Source of the DNA: Bryum argenteum
Taxonomy: Eukaryota; Streptophyta; Bryopsida; Bryales; Bryaceae
Length of the DNA stretch: 64,000 nucleotides
Reading direction: 5' to 3'
Assembly (NCBI GenBank): GCA_037043015.1
Contig: CM073326.1
Span: 11,168,345 to 11,232,344, forward strand
The notes beneath the pieces were generated by a model. It was given only the letters and a program-made list of their open reading frames with translations. It had not been told where the DNA came from and made no database searches. The position numbers and the translations under genes are program-made. Shown in pieces: positions 34,966 to 46,040 of the stretch (positions are counted from its first letter, which is position 1; each line of letters starts with the position of its first letter).

Positions 34966-36139
34966 GAGAGGTTACCATCTTGCACCTCCAGTTGGAAGTT
35001 TAGCGTGGAAGAACCAACTTCGCTGTTTTTGAAATTTTTGTGGGTGTCAGCTGTAGTGCGGCTTTGCTTAGGGTCGCGGCGTTGGTATCAGCAGTTCTGC
35101 GTTAGTGTAGGGAGATTGAGAGTGTGCATTTGCGATTTAGGGTGTGATTAGAATCGGCTGTGAGGAGAGTGGGAGTGTGAAGTGAGACTTGATTGATTTG
35201 AAATTTCTGTGAGCATGAGTGTGAGCTTTGTGCGCGTGTACTGAGGGTTTAGTTTGTAGGTTTTTAGTTGTGCATTGGTGTAGGGGGATTGAGAGTACAT
35301 TCAAACATTAAAAAGTCTAAAACTATCACAACATAATCTTTAGCAATCACACACTCTAGCTTCAAATTGGGAGAGAAAATGTTAAAGGTCGTAAAAATCT
35401 GTTGGGGGATGGGAATGGGAAGTGTCCAACGATGACCATGATACCTAATATATTTCATGAATTTATTTGCTTGAGTTATTTGACGGGCAGTGAGAACCTC
35501 TTCCTTGGAGATTCTAACATTTTAGGTTGAACATGAGCTTTTGACAAGAAAATAAAAGAGAATTTCCAAACCTATTCACATTGGGGAGGCATGTTTGTTT
35601 GCCATGTCCTTATGATTTGAGATTACAGCATCAATGATGAGACTTTTTGACAATGACACTTTACATTTTAATACACCTAACTTATGAAATTAGAATTTGA
35701 TAATAATTCAAAATATGTATGTTCTTTGTAAGTACATGGGCATTGCATCGCATTTTAAAGAAAAATAAAACATAGAAACTTGGTAAGGGCTTTTCATTCA
35801 GAATCCATATGCTTTTTATTCTTGATCCAAATGCTTTTTATTCTTTACGCCTATATTTTATATTTACATGCTTAAGCAAGATTATATATTCGATATATAT
35901 GATGTTCTTAAGGATGCATCACAACTCATAGGGAAAGAATGTGGAATATATTAAAAAAAATGAAGGAGATATGAAGGAAACCCTCCTCTTCATAAACACA
36001 TTAAAATATAAATATGGGGAAATTCCTCTGTTGTGGTTGACACGAGGTGAAGCACCGTGTGTTGTCTATCCTCAAAATGAAAAACCCTTGGGCTCCTCTC
36101 CTATGCTACTTAATTTTGAGCATGCACTTCAAGCAATGC
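34966..36139. other. Intergenic, nothing recognised
   Basis: Mixed then AT-rich composition; short frames at 34930-35151 and 35941-36150 have no recognisable products. Confidence 0.4.
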
Positions 36140-36143
36140 TTAA

Positions 36144-36570
36144 CCCTTAAGCGCCCACGGTGTCGTTTTTCGACATTTTGGATGTGAGGCTCCATCTTTG
36201 GTGCACAACCCCGCTTTCATCCCGTCGATTTTTCATCCACTGTTTTTTTTGCTCAACTCCTCGGTGGGTTTACTCTACTCCCTCCTTGGATAAATAGTAA
36301 AAACCTTGATCCTCAATTTGTGAGAGTGGGCGAAAGAGATTTTTCATGAAAGTTTTGGTGGTGTGATCTTCACCCCTTTTTTGCATGGATCTTGAAATCC
36401 ATACCTCCAAATGGGATGCAACTTGGTGGTCAAACTAATTGCCATGCTCCAAAGAAGATCCTACGGTTGGATTTTCCATTTTCATCTTTTATTTGTTTTT
36501 ACGTAGTTTTGAAAAAATCAGCATTATTACCAATTGTTAGGAGCTTTACCCCCCCTTGGGCGTTTAGGGG
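36144..36570. mobile_element. TTAA-bounded MITE, 427 bp (second subfamily)
   Basis: Ends CCCTTAAGCGCCCACGG and CCTTGGGCGTTTAGGGG are imperfect inverted repeats, with TTAA at 36140-36143 and 36571-36574. The interior differs from the 928-bp subfamily. No coding capacity. Confidence 0.75.
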
Positions 36571-36574
36571 TTAA

Positions 36575-37165
36575 CACCACACTTTGTTTCACCCTTAGCA
36601 CACGCTAATAGTCATACACATCTCTTAAGTTATTTCATCCTCATTTGACTTCAACCAACTGATCATGTCTTCATATTGAAAATGGTAGACAATTTACAAG
36701 TTAGACTTGTATAAACATTCAATAAGACTCCAATAGATATCCCATTTAAACACACAAACTAAGACAAAGAGAATGAGAAATGGCAGTGAAAAAATAAGGA
36801 ATGTGATACAAAGTTCAAAGTTGAGATTATGACAATGACATTCTGCATCAAAAAGCCATAGATCACAAAAACAAGATTCAAATGACAAAATCAAGTCATA
36901 ATTACACCGTGTATTGGAATAAACGTTCTTCAAAACTCTTCAAATGAAAGAGTGAGCGTCATCTGATGTATCAAAGGTTCGATAAAAAGGAAAAAAGTCA
37001 AGTGAAAGAGTCCTGAATCTCAACCGATTGTCAATGCACGGACACCGGACACTGCCTAGTGACTGATCGATGTAAGAATCTTGCAAAGGATGTTCAATCG
37101 AAGAATGAGCATCAACAAATTCTCACAAAGTTCAAAAAGGAACGGAATCAGCAGGTTACAAGAGC
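36575..37165. other. Intergenic, nothing recognised
   Basis: AT-rich, no supported gene. Confidence 0.4.
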
Positions 37166-37167
37166 TT

Positions 37168-37601
37168 CTATGGGATGTTGCCGGGGACATATGCATCCAT
37201 GGCAAGATTCTTGCACATGAGCAGGCAGAGTGATCGATCGTCCTCCATGCAGATCGAGCTTCTTCGTGTCCAACACCTGCAGCTCCTCTTTACATTGGTG
37301 GCACGATATCAGAGATTGTCATGTCTGGAGATGCGGACTGCTGGTGGGGAGTGGGATTCTCGGTGACCACCACCTGCAGCAGTTGGGAAGAAGAAGCTCG
37401 CGTGACGACTGTTCGTTCCGGCGCGGCTTGCTCGCCGATACACACCCTTTGCTTCACCGCTGGCTCAGCAGGGGCTTGAAGGGTGCCAAGGGTGCCAGCT
37501 TCTTCTTCGCAGCCAACTGCTTGGGTGCCTCTTTTCTCGGCGCCTCACCACATGGATCCATACCACATGGATTTACGAGCAACTTCCTTGGTGCGCACCA
37601 T
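37168..37601 (-). pseudogene. Histone H3-like relic (tail and short C-terminal piece)
   Basis: After a CT-rich leader (minus strand, 37602-37740), ATG at 37599-37601 opens MVRTKEVARKS, like the H3 tail start. A frame change follows, then GEAPRKEAPKQLAAKKK, like the APRK-QLA-K block of H3. Near the end, MEDDRSLCLLMCKNLAMD lines up loosely with the EDTNLCAIHAKRVTIMPKD region of the H3 fold. The RFRPGTVAL region and most of the histone fold are absent and the frames are broken, so this cannot make a histone. It may descend from an H3 or centromeric H3 gene. The tail match is fair; the C-terminal match is weak. Confidence 0.4.
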
Positions 37602-37869
37602 TATTCTCTGCTCGAACACGAAAAGGCTTGGAGGATCCAAAATCTCCACACAGAGAGTACTTCAAAATCGAGAATGAAGGAGCGAGAGTGAGCGAGCGAG
37701 ACAATAAGATTGTGTGAAGACTATGAAGATGAAAACCCTCTCCACCACCCACATGTATATACCAATCACCTGGTAAGAACACTAAGCTGTCAACTTCATC
37801 GATCTAAAATTCTAAAACCTGTCTACTTTGAAAGATTGAGCACTCGAGCAGAATCACAAAATCATGCAA

Positions 37870-38335
37870 ACATTCAACGAAAATGCAAAAGAGTGGAGGA
37901 CCCTAAACCCAAAGTCGCTCAACCTTCCTATCGAGGCGCCCTCGCGCACCCGCGCCCTTGTCTCTTTTGCGTGCGTCCTAGCGCCCTCCTGCCCACACGT
38001 CCACGTGCCCTCGCGCCGCCTTGCGCCCTCCACCACCCTAAACCGAACCCTCACACCCTCGCGACCTCACAACCTCACTCTCCACCACCCTAAACCGAAA
38101 CCCTTACACCCTGGCGAGCTCACAACCTCATTGAACTCAGCAAACAATGCGTTCAATGCGACCAATGTGACCTGCGAGCAAACAATGCGTTCAATGCGAC
38201 CTCACAACCTCACCGCTTACAGCAACCAACCAGTGCGACCTGCGAGCAAACAATGAGTCCAATGCAACCTTACAACCTCACCGCTTACAGCAACCAATGC
38301 GACCTCACAACCTTACAAAACCTAGCAACACATTC
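37870..38335. repeat. Imperfect tandem repeats (CCCTAAACC, GCAAACAATGCGTTCAATGC)
   Basis: Words CACCACCCTAAACCGAA, GACCTCACAACCTCAC and GCGAGCAAACAATGCGTTC each occur two to four times in loose tandem order. CCCTAAACC is the plant telomere unit with extra bases but is not a regular array, so this is not a telomere tract. Confidence 0.6.
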
Positions 38336-38554
38336 CAAAGACTACACTGCTCAACTCAATTTCATGGACCGATTTCTCACTATAACCCTGTGCTAAAGTG
38401 TGTCCCTTGTGAGTTGTGACGAACAGTACGCTTACGAACAAAACCCTATGCGAGCTCTATGCGAACTTAAACTCTCACCGTTTCACGCCGTGTGCAAATA
38501 GATTCAAAAACAAAGTGAGGGGAAAGTGGTGCGCTCCAGAGACGTGCAAGACAA

Positions 38555-38725
38555 AGGTGACTAGTGGTCACCAGTTGTACCATAATCGAAGCTGGTGATC
38601 CCCGGTCACCCATTCATGCATCAACGTCACCACTTATGGCTTGTCAGCACAACGGCGCTAGATTGGTGAATGGTGATCACCGGTTAGGACGATGTGGATA
38701 ATGGTGATCACCGGTTACTATGTCA
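38555..38725. repeat. GGTGATCACC-type palindromic repeats, right cluster
   Basis: AGTGGTCACCAG, TGGTGATCCCCGGTCACC, ATGGTGATCACCGGTTAGG and ATGGTGATCACCGGTTAC follow one another. It is the partner of the cluster at 34745-34965. Confidence 0.6.
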
Positions 38726-38767
38726 AAATGGGCCCCCCTCCATGTGACAAGGCTTGCCAGGCCTTAA

Positions 38768-39691
38768 CCCCTAAAAATCCAGGAAAGCCGATTCGGTTTT
38801 CTGAGATTTCGGGCAGCTCATTTTAAGCATTTAAACTGATATTTTTGCCTAAGATTTTTATTGGGTGCTCCACATGCAGTAATGTGTATGTGGTAAAATT
38901 TTCAAAGTCAAATTTTAATTTTATAACCTTCATCTAGAAATTTTAGGTTTCAAGTCCAAATCGGGCAGTTTAAAATTATTTTTTTTATTTATTTTTTTTT
39001 AGAAATATGTTCATTACCAAATTACTATTCAAATTCCAATGTGTCCGAAGTCAAAAAGTTTACCAATTTTACAAGGGCAGCCTCCAAAACTTTCAAAAAC
39101 AATCTTCACAATTTCTAGTAATTTTACAATTTTTCTTTCAAAAATTGCCAAAATTCGAGATTTTGGATTTTTTCCAAGATTTTTTTTTCAAAATTCACAT
39201 TATCATAAATGCACCTTCTCACCGTCGAGATTTTTCTCAAACTAAATATATCATACGTGGTGCTTGTTTTACTATATGGTTGTTTTTAGACCTTCTTTCT
39301 AAAATATTTTACATTAAGGTCAAAAAGTGGAATTGGTCTCTAAAATTTTGCATGAGCATAACCAACTTGAATACCTACATGAAAAAAAATGAGGGAAAAA
39401 TATTTGGAATAACAGTCATCAAGTTGCCCTTGGCACCATTTAGACAATGCCTCTCACGCAGTGGCAAAAAAAAAGTGTTGGTCAAACTTTGATTGTTATG
39501 ATCTCACAAATGAAAAACATCCAACGGTTGAAATTTTGACCAGTCCTTTGTATACAAGTTAGGTACAAGATCTTACGGTTCAAAGTCTAAAACCAGAAAA
39601 AAAAGTTTCTCCATTTCCCCATCTCCCAACGAAGGTGAAAAATGGCAGTTTTTGGTTCTGGAGGTCGAGGAAACCCCTGGATTTTTAGGGG
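38768..39691. mobile_element. TTAA-bounded piggyBac-like MITE, 924 bp, copy 2 (inverted)
   Basis: Almost exact reverse complement of 26607-27534, differing by a few bases and homopolymer lengths, with TTAA at 38764-38767 and 39692-39695. The near identity implies recent movement or duplication. The 161-codon frame at 39007-39492 is not matched by an equal frame in copy 1 and is unlikely to be coding. Confidence 0.85.
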
Positions 39692-40050
39692 TTAATCCGC
39701 ACACCTTGCCAGACGTTGGAAATTTAACAGCGCAATTCTCAAAACTGGCACCCTCTTCTTTAAATTAAAATAGGACTCCCATACTCAAAGAACCCTTGAA
39801 ATTTGCTTCTTCAGACTTGATTAACTTTACCACTTTTTGGGTATTATGTGTTGTCCAAAAGTGAGACACCTAGCTAGCATGCTTTCACCCATATACGTAG
39901 TCGGTATCATTCGTGTCTGTTCTTGTCCATTCCACCACATCTATAATCAATCATTTTTGAGACTTTAGGAGAGGATTAGTTTTGATTTGTGGGATTGTAG
40001 CATGGAGACATTTTGAGGTATTCATTGATGGTATCAAGTTTAGCATGAAA

Positions 40051-40486
40051 CCTCAATTCCGTTAAAATGGCGTTATTCCGGTAAACTGGCGCTTTTTGGG
40101 CTGCTTACAATGAAAAAAATTACGTTGGTTTTTGTCGAGTTTTGACATGGTAGGGTAAATATTTCTTAACGGCTATTCCAAAACAACAATGTTTTTGAAC
40201 GGCCGTTCAGAAATATTGCCCTTTGATTATTTTCAAAGGTCAAAAACCATAAAAATGTGTGATATTGTGGAAATTTTGGTGATTATGAAAATTTTGGTGA
40301 TATTACAGATATCATTTGATATTACGGAGTACATGTGTGAAAAGAATAGACATGCCATTTTGTAGGCAGAAATACTTCTGAACTTCAGATCAAAAATATG
40401 CTTGTAAAATGGCACGTTGGCACGATAGGACACTTTAGCTCCGCCAAAATGGCACACGGAATAGTGCCATTTTAACGGAATTGAGG
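40051..40486. mobile_element. TIR MITE, CCTCAATTCCGTTAAAATGG family, copy 2
   Basis: Perfect 21-bp terminal inverted repeats (CCTCAATTCCGTTAAAATGG + C and its complement) bound 436 bp matching 24023-24446. The core contains AAAAATGTGTGATATTGTGG and a short internal duplication of GAAATTTTGGTGAT(T). No coding capacity; the superfamily is not clear. Confidence 0.9.
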
Positions 40487-41640
40487 TTATAAGCTTTTGA
40501 TCTGGACAATTTGTTCTTGCATGTCAATGATACATGTTCACAATGATCTAGGACCGTTACTCATAGCTTCAAATTTGTATGGACATGTGATAAACTGATA
40601 ACACATCAATTTGAAATCGGTTAAGGAGTTGAGACTAATTTTGCATGTACACGTGGGAACACGATAATTTAAAGTATTATTAGGAACACAATTGAATGCA
40701 CCATTCATTTTAGATTACTAAGATTCAAGCGATGTTAAAGATTCTCAAAAGTAGTTGACAAGTGCTTCCACAAATAATGATCTTCTACACAAATTTGGGT
40801 AACAAAACACATTTGCCAAAAATGATCTTTCATGTCATATAGTTTTTAAAACTTTATGATAGTACTTAGCTAACTGGCCTATACACTAGATAACACTTCC
40901 CTTAGAGAACAATGTCTTGGGCATGCATTCTTGCGGGACTTGTTGGTGTTTTCTACAGTAATGTAAATTGGCCCTCGCAACATAAGTGTTGACCATAGTA
41001 TTTACATATTCCACTCTAAGGTCCATATGAAATTATTATGCAAATTGACCATTTGGCCCTTATGATTTAGTCCTTAATGTACTATAATGAGTGAATGATG
41101 TTGAAAAAAAACATTTGTTGGACATACTCATGGTATGTCACAGGTTTAGCACTTTGATAGCAAAATGCATATAAAACATTGTCATTTTTTCACTGTAACA
41201 ATGTGGATTCTAGAGGAATTTAAGATGCTCATAAAGTCTTACTATCTCTGGTTAGTACTATTTTTCATTATTTGACATGATTTTTGTACTTATGTGGATT
41301 TTGGCATTTCTGTCAGTACTTTCCAAAATGTCAAATAGTACTTTATATACATTGTTCCTTATATTTTTGGAAAAGAAGGGCAAATTATTATGAAATTTTA
41401 TTGGGCCTCTCATCATAAACTTCAATAAAAGATGCACTTTACTATGCAGAGTCCTCCTAAACTGACTATTGAGAAAGATTACTTGTCGCAAAAAAATAAT
41501 TTGTGACGTACTACTTGATCCACCCTAGTGTGTTTTGACCCATTTAGTATTTCTGAGAAATCTAATATGGCATTGTCTTTGTACAATTTATAAAAGGCAC
41601 AACTAAAACTTTTTGTTCCAAAAGTGAAAACAAGAACTTT
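40487..41640. other. AT-rich intergenic DNA
   Basis: No supported gene or structured repeat. Confidence 0.45.
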
Positions 41641-41651
41641 TCACTTAAGAA

Positions 41652-41759
41652 CGTTGGGTAAATCTAGAGGAATCTTAAGTAAGAACTTGAATGCCATCGC
41701 ATCAGGTTGTGGTGAAATGGTGAAAGTTTTACTTAAGATTCCTCTAGATTTACTCAACG
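41652..41759 (+). ncRNA. Long near-perfect hairpin, microRNA-precursor-like
   Basis: Left arm 41652-41682 (CGTTGG then GTAAATCTAGAGG, AATCTTAAGTAA) pairs with right arm 41729-41759: 31 bp with one mismatch, closed by a 46-nt loop. The 108-nt size and long stem fit a plant microRNA or siRNA precursor; a young foldback element is equally possible. No target was identified. Confidence 0.35.
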
Positions 41760-41849
41760 AATTAATTTCCTTCGATCAAATTCATCGAAGTAAAGAGAAG
41801 CACAACATCTTATTTTCCGCAATTGTTGAGCATAACTCACAATAGATAT

Positions 41850-43740
41850 GTAAGTATTATCTTTGTTTTCATAAGACTATGAGTAAATTATAAAAGTAAT
41901 ATCAATAACTAGTATATAAGACATCAATTTTTTCTCAATCTACTTATTATTTTATAATTTTATAATTTTTGAAGTACATTCAAGAGTAACAACAAGACAT
42001 AATTTTATATACAAGCTTTAACCCTTTCAACACCGAGGAGGCTCAAAATGGGTCAAAATGGGCGCTTGAATTTGATCATCTCATAAATGCATCAAGAACG
42101 AGGTATGCTTTAACCCCTATCTCGTTTCCGGTGATGATTATTTTAAGTGGTCTTGTCTCCTGTGGTTTCGTGATTTTGGGATGTTTATTTTTTTCGGGGT
42201 ATTTCTATTTCTCCGCGCGTAATTGTTATGCGATGTGCTCAATTCATCGCCGAGAAGTTAATTTCCTCCCAATAGAGGATTCCTATTTGTCATCCTCTTT
42301 CTCCTTATGAATTCAAATTTGATACGTTAGTATGCTACTATGAGCGCATGTGGGTCCATTATTATGTTGATGATTTTTTTGACGTCGACGTTAGGTTTGA
42401 GTTCCCAAATTTGATCGGTGGCAGCCTCAACTTTTTTTTTCTTTTTTTTTTTTTTTTTTCTTTTTTTTTTTTTTCACTCGGACCTTACAAGTCGCCGCCT
42501 TTCCTTATGAATAGGCCCCGATTTCGGAGTTCCATCCAGGTATGGTAGAAGTACCTAAAACCACCACCACCCCCAGTATGAACCTGTAGGTCTCCCCATA
42601 ACCGCACCTAGCTTGAACTAGCATTGTCAGATCACTAAATTCAAACTGACCAATCAAAACCATCAAAAAGCTGGTGGTTTTGGGTCGAATCATGAATGGA
42701 AATTTGTACCAACTAAGTGTGACGATGGAAAAGTCTACATATTAGTTTTGGGTCACCAAGTACTTTTGCCTTTGGAAATTTATATTTATTTATGTAATGG
42801 GAGTTAAATTTTGAAAAAATTTGCATCTTATGAGAAAGTTTCTTTCCTACATGGGAAAAATATACCCCAAAAATAACCATTCTAAAAAAACCTCAAAATG
42901 CTTAAGTTGGTGGTTTTAGGGCATTCGACCTTATTTAACAATTTGTAGAGCCTTGGCGGTTGACGTGTTCATTGCCATGGAGTTTGTGTGTTTTCCATGC
43001 ATTAGCATTTGATTTGGTAAATACATTGTTGTTGGAAAGATTGAAAGAAATATAGCAAAAAAAAAAGAAAGAAAGAAAAAATTAAAAAAAATTAAATTTA
43101 AATTTTAAAAAAAAAGAAAAAGAAAAGAAGAGATAGTGAAGGGGAAAAAAAAAGAGCCAAACAAAATAAAGGGCTAAACTCAAAGCTTTTCATAAATGTA
43201 ACAAGAAATTATAGTTTAGAATATCTAACGAAAAGTTTCCTAAAATATTTGTAAATACTTTCATTTATTTCTTTGCATTCTCCAAAAAGACACTCTTTGG
43301 TTCAAAAAATATGAATGCAGCAGCTAAAAGTTGAATTGATACCGTGTGTGCAACCCTTCATATGGAGCCTTCGTTTCTTTTACATTCTTTTACAACTGTA
43401 TGTATGCTGTCTACTGACCGTCCAAGTCGAATACCAAAAGCCTCTCTGCAAGCAAGCGAAAGATAGTAAGAGCTGATCGCATTCTTGTTAGAAGGGGCCG
43501 GGAAGGGGCAGTTTAAAAGACGGGATCGAATCAGTCTTGCATCTTGACTTGTGGTCGAAATCCAGCATGAGGACAGTTTAAAAGCTGGTTAGCAATTCAT
43601 TCTTCCTGCGCATTTCATTCTCAGTCTTCAATTGCATGCGTGCCTGCAAGATCGATTCCACAGCATTTTCGTAAACAGATTCAAGTGGGCTGTATGTTTT
43701 CATATCTGCTTTTCGGTTAAGGTTATCTAACATTCGTTTA
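41850..43740. other. Intergenic with poly-T and poly-A tracts
   Basis: A T-rich tract lies at 42429-42473 and an A-rich tract at 43055-43155. Near 42018 and 42112 there are TTTAACCC words like the ends of TTAA MITEs, but no matching right ends. No gene. Confidence 0.45.
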
Positions 43741-43801
43741 ACTCTTGGATCGGAGTGCTACGATAGAATATGATTCTGATTTTGCTTTTGCAGGTGAAAC
43801 G

Positions 43802-44257
43802 ATGTCGTGGTCCACGATTCTGGAGCAGTTTCTTTCCATCCCGCCCGAATCGATGGTAGGGAGGACGATGACTGCTCTCCTCGATCGGTGGCTCCTTAAG
43901 CGCATGGACGTGAACTGTCGAGACGGTGCCATCGACGAGTTTATGCAGCCCCCTTCCGCACCTGCAGGGCAAGGGCAAGGGCAAGAGAGCTCGAGGCCGC
44001 CATCGCTGAAGTTCATGAGATATGTGGTGGTCTTGAATCGTCAATACCACGTACTGTTAGAGAAAGTCCCCTTTTCGTTCTGGATGCAGGAGTTCTCTGC
44101 TGTTTGGATTCCTCCAGAAGAAACAAGTCCCAATTTACATTTCGGCACCATGATTATCAATCAGAGAGTGGAACACCGAGGCGGCTTCTACGAAGTGAAC
44201 ATGGAGACGTCGGTGACCTTCGACTACCTCGTTCGCCTGCAGATTAGCCGCCTCTGA
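43802..44257 (+). CDS. Small uncharacterised protein, cystatin-like candidate, 151 aa (paralogue B)
   Basis: The ATG at 43802 lies ten bases after TTTTGCAG, a good splice acceptor, so this gene too seems to have a 5' UTR intron just before the start. The protein opens MSWSTILEQFLSIPPESMVG and has V-x-R-x-M-x6-R-W-L, a Gln-Gly-rich spacer, then LKFMRYVVVLNRQYHVLLEK, FSAVWIPPEE, TMIINQRV, GGFYEVNMETSVTFDYLVRL. Each element has a counterpart in the gene at 31982-32335. LKFMRYVVV...Q-Y-H-V-L-L-E and AVWIPP recall the central strands of phytocystatins, but the QxVxG motif is missing. Start choice: the frame extends 19 codons upstream but across the acceptor, so the ATG after it is preferred. Confidence 0.62.
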   Translation: MSWSTILEQFLSIPPESMVGRTMTALLDRWLLKRMDVNCRDGAIDEFMQPPSAPAGQGQGQESSRPPSLKFMRYVVVLNRQYHVLLEKVPFSFWMQEFSAVWIPPEETSPNLHFGTMIINQRVEHRGGFYEVNMETSVTFDYLVRLQISRL

Positions 44258-44855
44258 TCGAGGCAGAGGCAGGCAGCACCCGAATCTCATTAGTTCGATG
44301 ATTTCTTTCGTCGGAGGTCTAACTTTGTTCCAAGAGTTCCGGCCTCATGCGATTTCTCTGATGATCGAGTACGCTGCTTTTGTGAAGGAGATTCATTTAC
44401 GGTATTTAGAAGTTGGTGTTTCATGCAACTGTATAGAGATAAGATGAATATCCTTAATGTAATAGAAGTTGCATTGTGTGATTGAGACTTTATATTAATA
44501 AAATGATATTTATTTGTTATCATGTTTCAATTTAGTTACAAGAACTCAGCCTTTAAATATAAGATTTGTGTGTTTCACTTCAACATGTACTTTAGTCTTT
44601 AATTTGAATCAAAGACACTAGGAACGAATGATGGATGGCTCACTTAACTATTTCTCTACTTTAAGAAGTAAGGCAGTGGGAAATCCCCTCGGAGTCATGT
44701 GAGTAAGATACAATGTGAACACGAAAATGTAAATGAGGGATCCTTGGAGAATATAAAGATATTCACATCCCCTCCCCTGATTTATATTTTCAATTAGTGT
44801 AATGATCAATTGATCATTGATTTCCACAAACTTGTAATTTCTAAATCTGCTCTAG
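44258..44855. other. 3' flank of paralogue B, nothing else recognised
   Basis: AT-rich, includes the probable 3' UTR with AATAAAATG near 44498. Confidence 0.4.
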
Positions 44856-44859
44856 TCCA

Positions 44860-46040
44860 AAATATGTGAATGAGTCTTCCGCTTCGTGGGTTGCACATTT
44901 TCTGCTTCGTAGATTGCACAATTTCCATTGAAGACGGTGCTTCCACCTGCTCAAGTAGCCGTATATTGATGGAAAAACCCAGAATGTTTGTTCTTTCTAT
45001 TACTGGCGGGCAATGGTAAGCTTGGGGTATCACTTTTTGGACACACTAATTAGGTTATTTTTATTGAAAACCTCCAAATTTTGTCTAATTTAGTCATTTT
45101 AATCAAGTAAAAAGACCCTAAAATAGAAAATAAAATATCATGCACCTCACTGAAATCAAAGTATATATGCCGATAGATTTTCTTTTAGATTTTTTATTTT
45201 TTTTGGATCCATTCATAGATGAGGGAAAAAGTGTTGAATTTGGGGATTTGCAGGCATTATAGTGCACAATGAATTAAATTTTTTAAAATTAAATAAATTA
45301 TTTTGTATTCTATACAAGAAGATGTAGGTCATATTCAAAAATTATATTAAAATAAAAATGGTTGATATTCCATTTGCTTGATTCTATGGATTTTAGGTTA
45401 TTGGGACATGACTTACTTTTTCAACTAAAAAATCAAATAAAATTACTTCAAAATATTTTTTTTAATTTTTAATTTTTTTTCTTGATACATTATAAGTATA
45501 GACAACTAAAACCACATCTAATGTAGTCTTATTGTATTACAGTTTAAAAATGGATATGTTTGTCACACCAGCATAGAGTGCAATTGTTCATGGGACAACC
45601 TTTTTGGATACCCCAACCAGACCATCACCCTGGCTTCGAAATACTCATCTAACCCCTCGTCATCAATGAATGAATCCATCACTATCGTATTGATCTCCAC
45701 CCAATCTTCCATCTTCACCCTTGTCGTCGCTATCATCGCTATCTACATCGTTGTACATACGTTTAATCTTTCCTAAAACCGAGCTAAATCGGTTGACCTT
45801 AACTTGTTTTGCGTCTTCCTCTTTACTGGTGTAGGTACAAGAGTGCTCTTCAAGAGAAGTTTGCAAAACACTCGCTCCATCAGCGTGATACAATCCTTTT
45901 GCAATGTTATCATCACGCACCAACCTCTTCCACGACACAATCGTGGTCTCGCCCTCCTTCCACCCCGCCCTCCTTCAACCCCACATGGAAATATTATCGT
46001 GACAACATGGCTAAAAAGCATATCTCTCTCTACTTGCAAC
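44860..46040 (-). pseudogene. Ubinuclein-like pseudogene split by a MITE
   Basis: Minus-strand pieces match the 15431-16210 copy. At 45631-46040: SWKRLVRDDNIAKGLYHADG, VNRFSSVLGKIKRMYNDVD and QYDSD, with a short ATTC duplication that shifts the frame before FIDDEGLDEYF. At 44860-45007: ERTNILGFSINIRLLEQVEA, equal to the NRKNKHSGFFINRGPLEHVE region. The MITE at 45008-45630 separates them exactly within the YFQV-MNRKN region. An additional duplication (GTTGAAGGAGGGCGGGGTGG) lies at 45950-45990. Non-functional. Confidence 0.8.
45008..45630. mobile_element. MITE, GGTAAGCTTRGGGTATC family, copy 2, inserted in the ubinuclein pseudogene
   Basis: Left end GGGCAATGGTAAGCTTGGGG and right end ATACCCCAACCAGACCATCA + CCC form imperfect inverted repeats of about 25 bp. 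The flanks read TGGC at 45004-45007 and again at 45631-45634, a 4-bp (or 5-bp, CTGGC) target duplication. The host sequence rejoins in the ubinuclein homology. Confidence 0.85.

Noticed and set aside
37870..38335. Interstitial telomere tract
   Set aside because: CCCTAAACC occurs only a few times and is not in a regular array.
39007..39492. 161-codon ORF in the piggyBac-like MITE
   Set aside because: The sister copy has no equal frame and the composition is AT-rich MITE sequence.
42018..42300. Further TTAA MITE at 42018 or 42112
   Set aside because: TTTAACCC starts are present but no matching inverted end follows.
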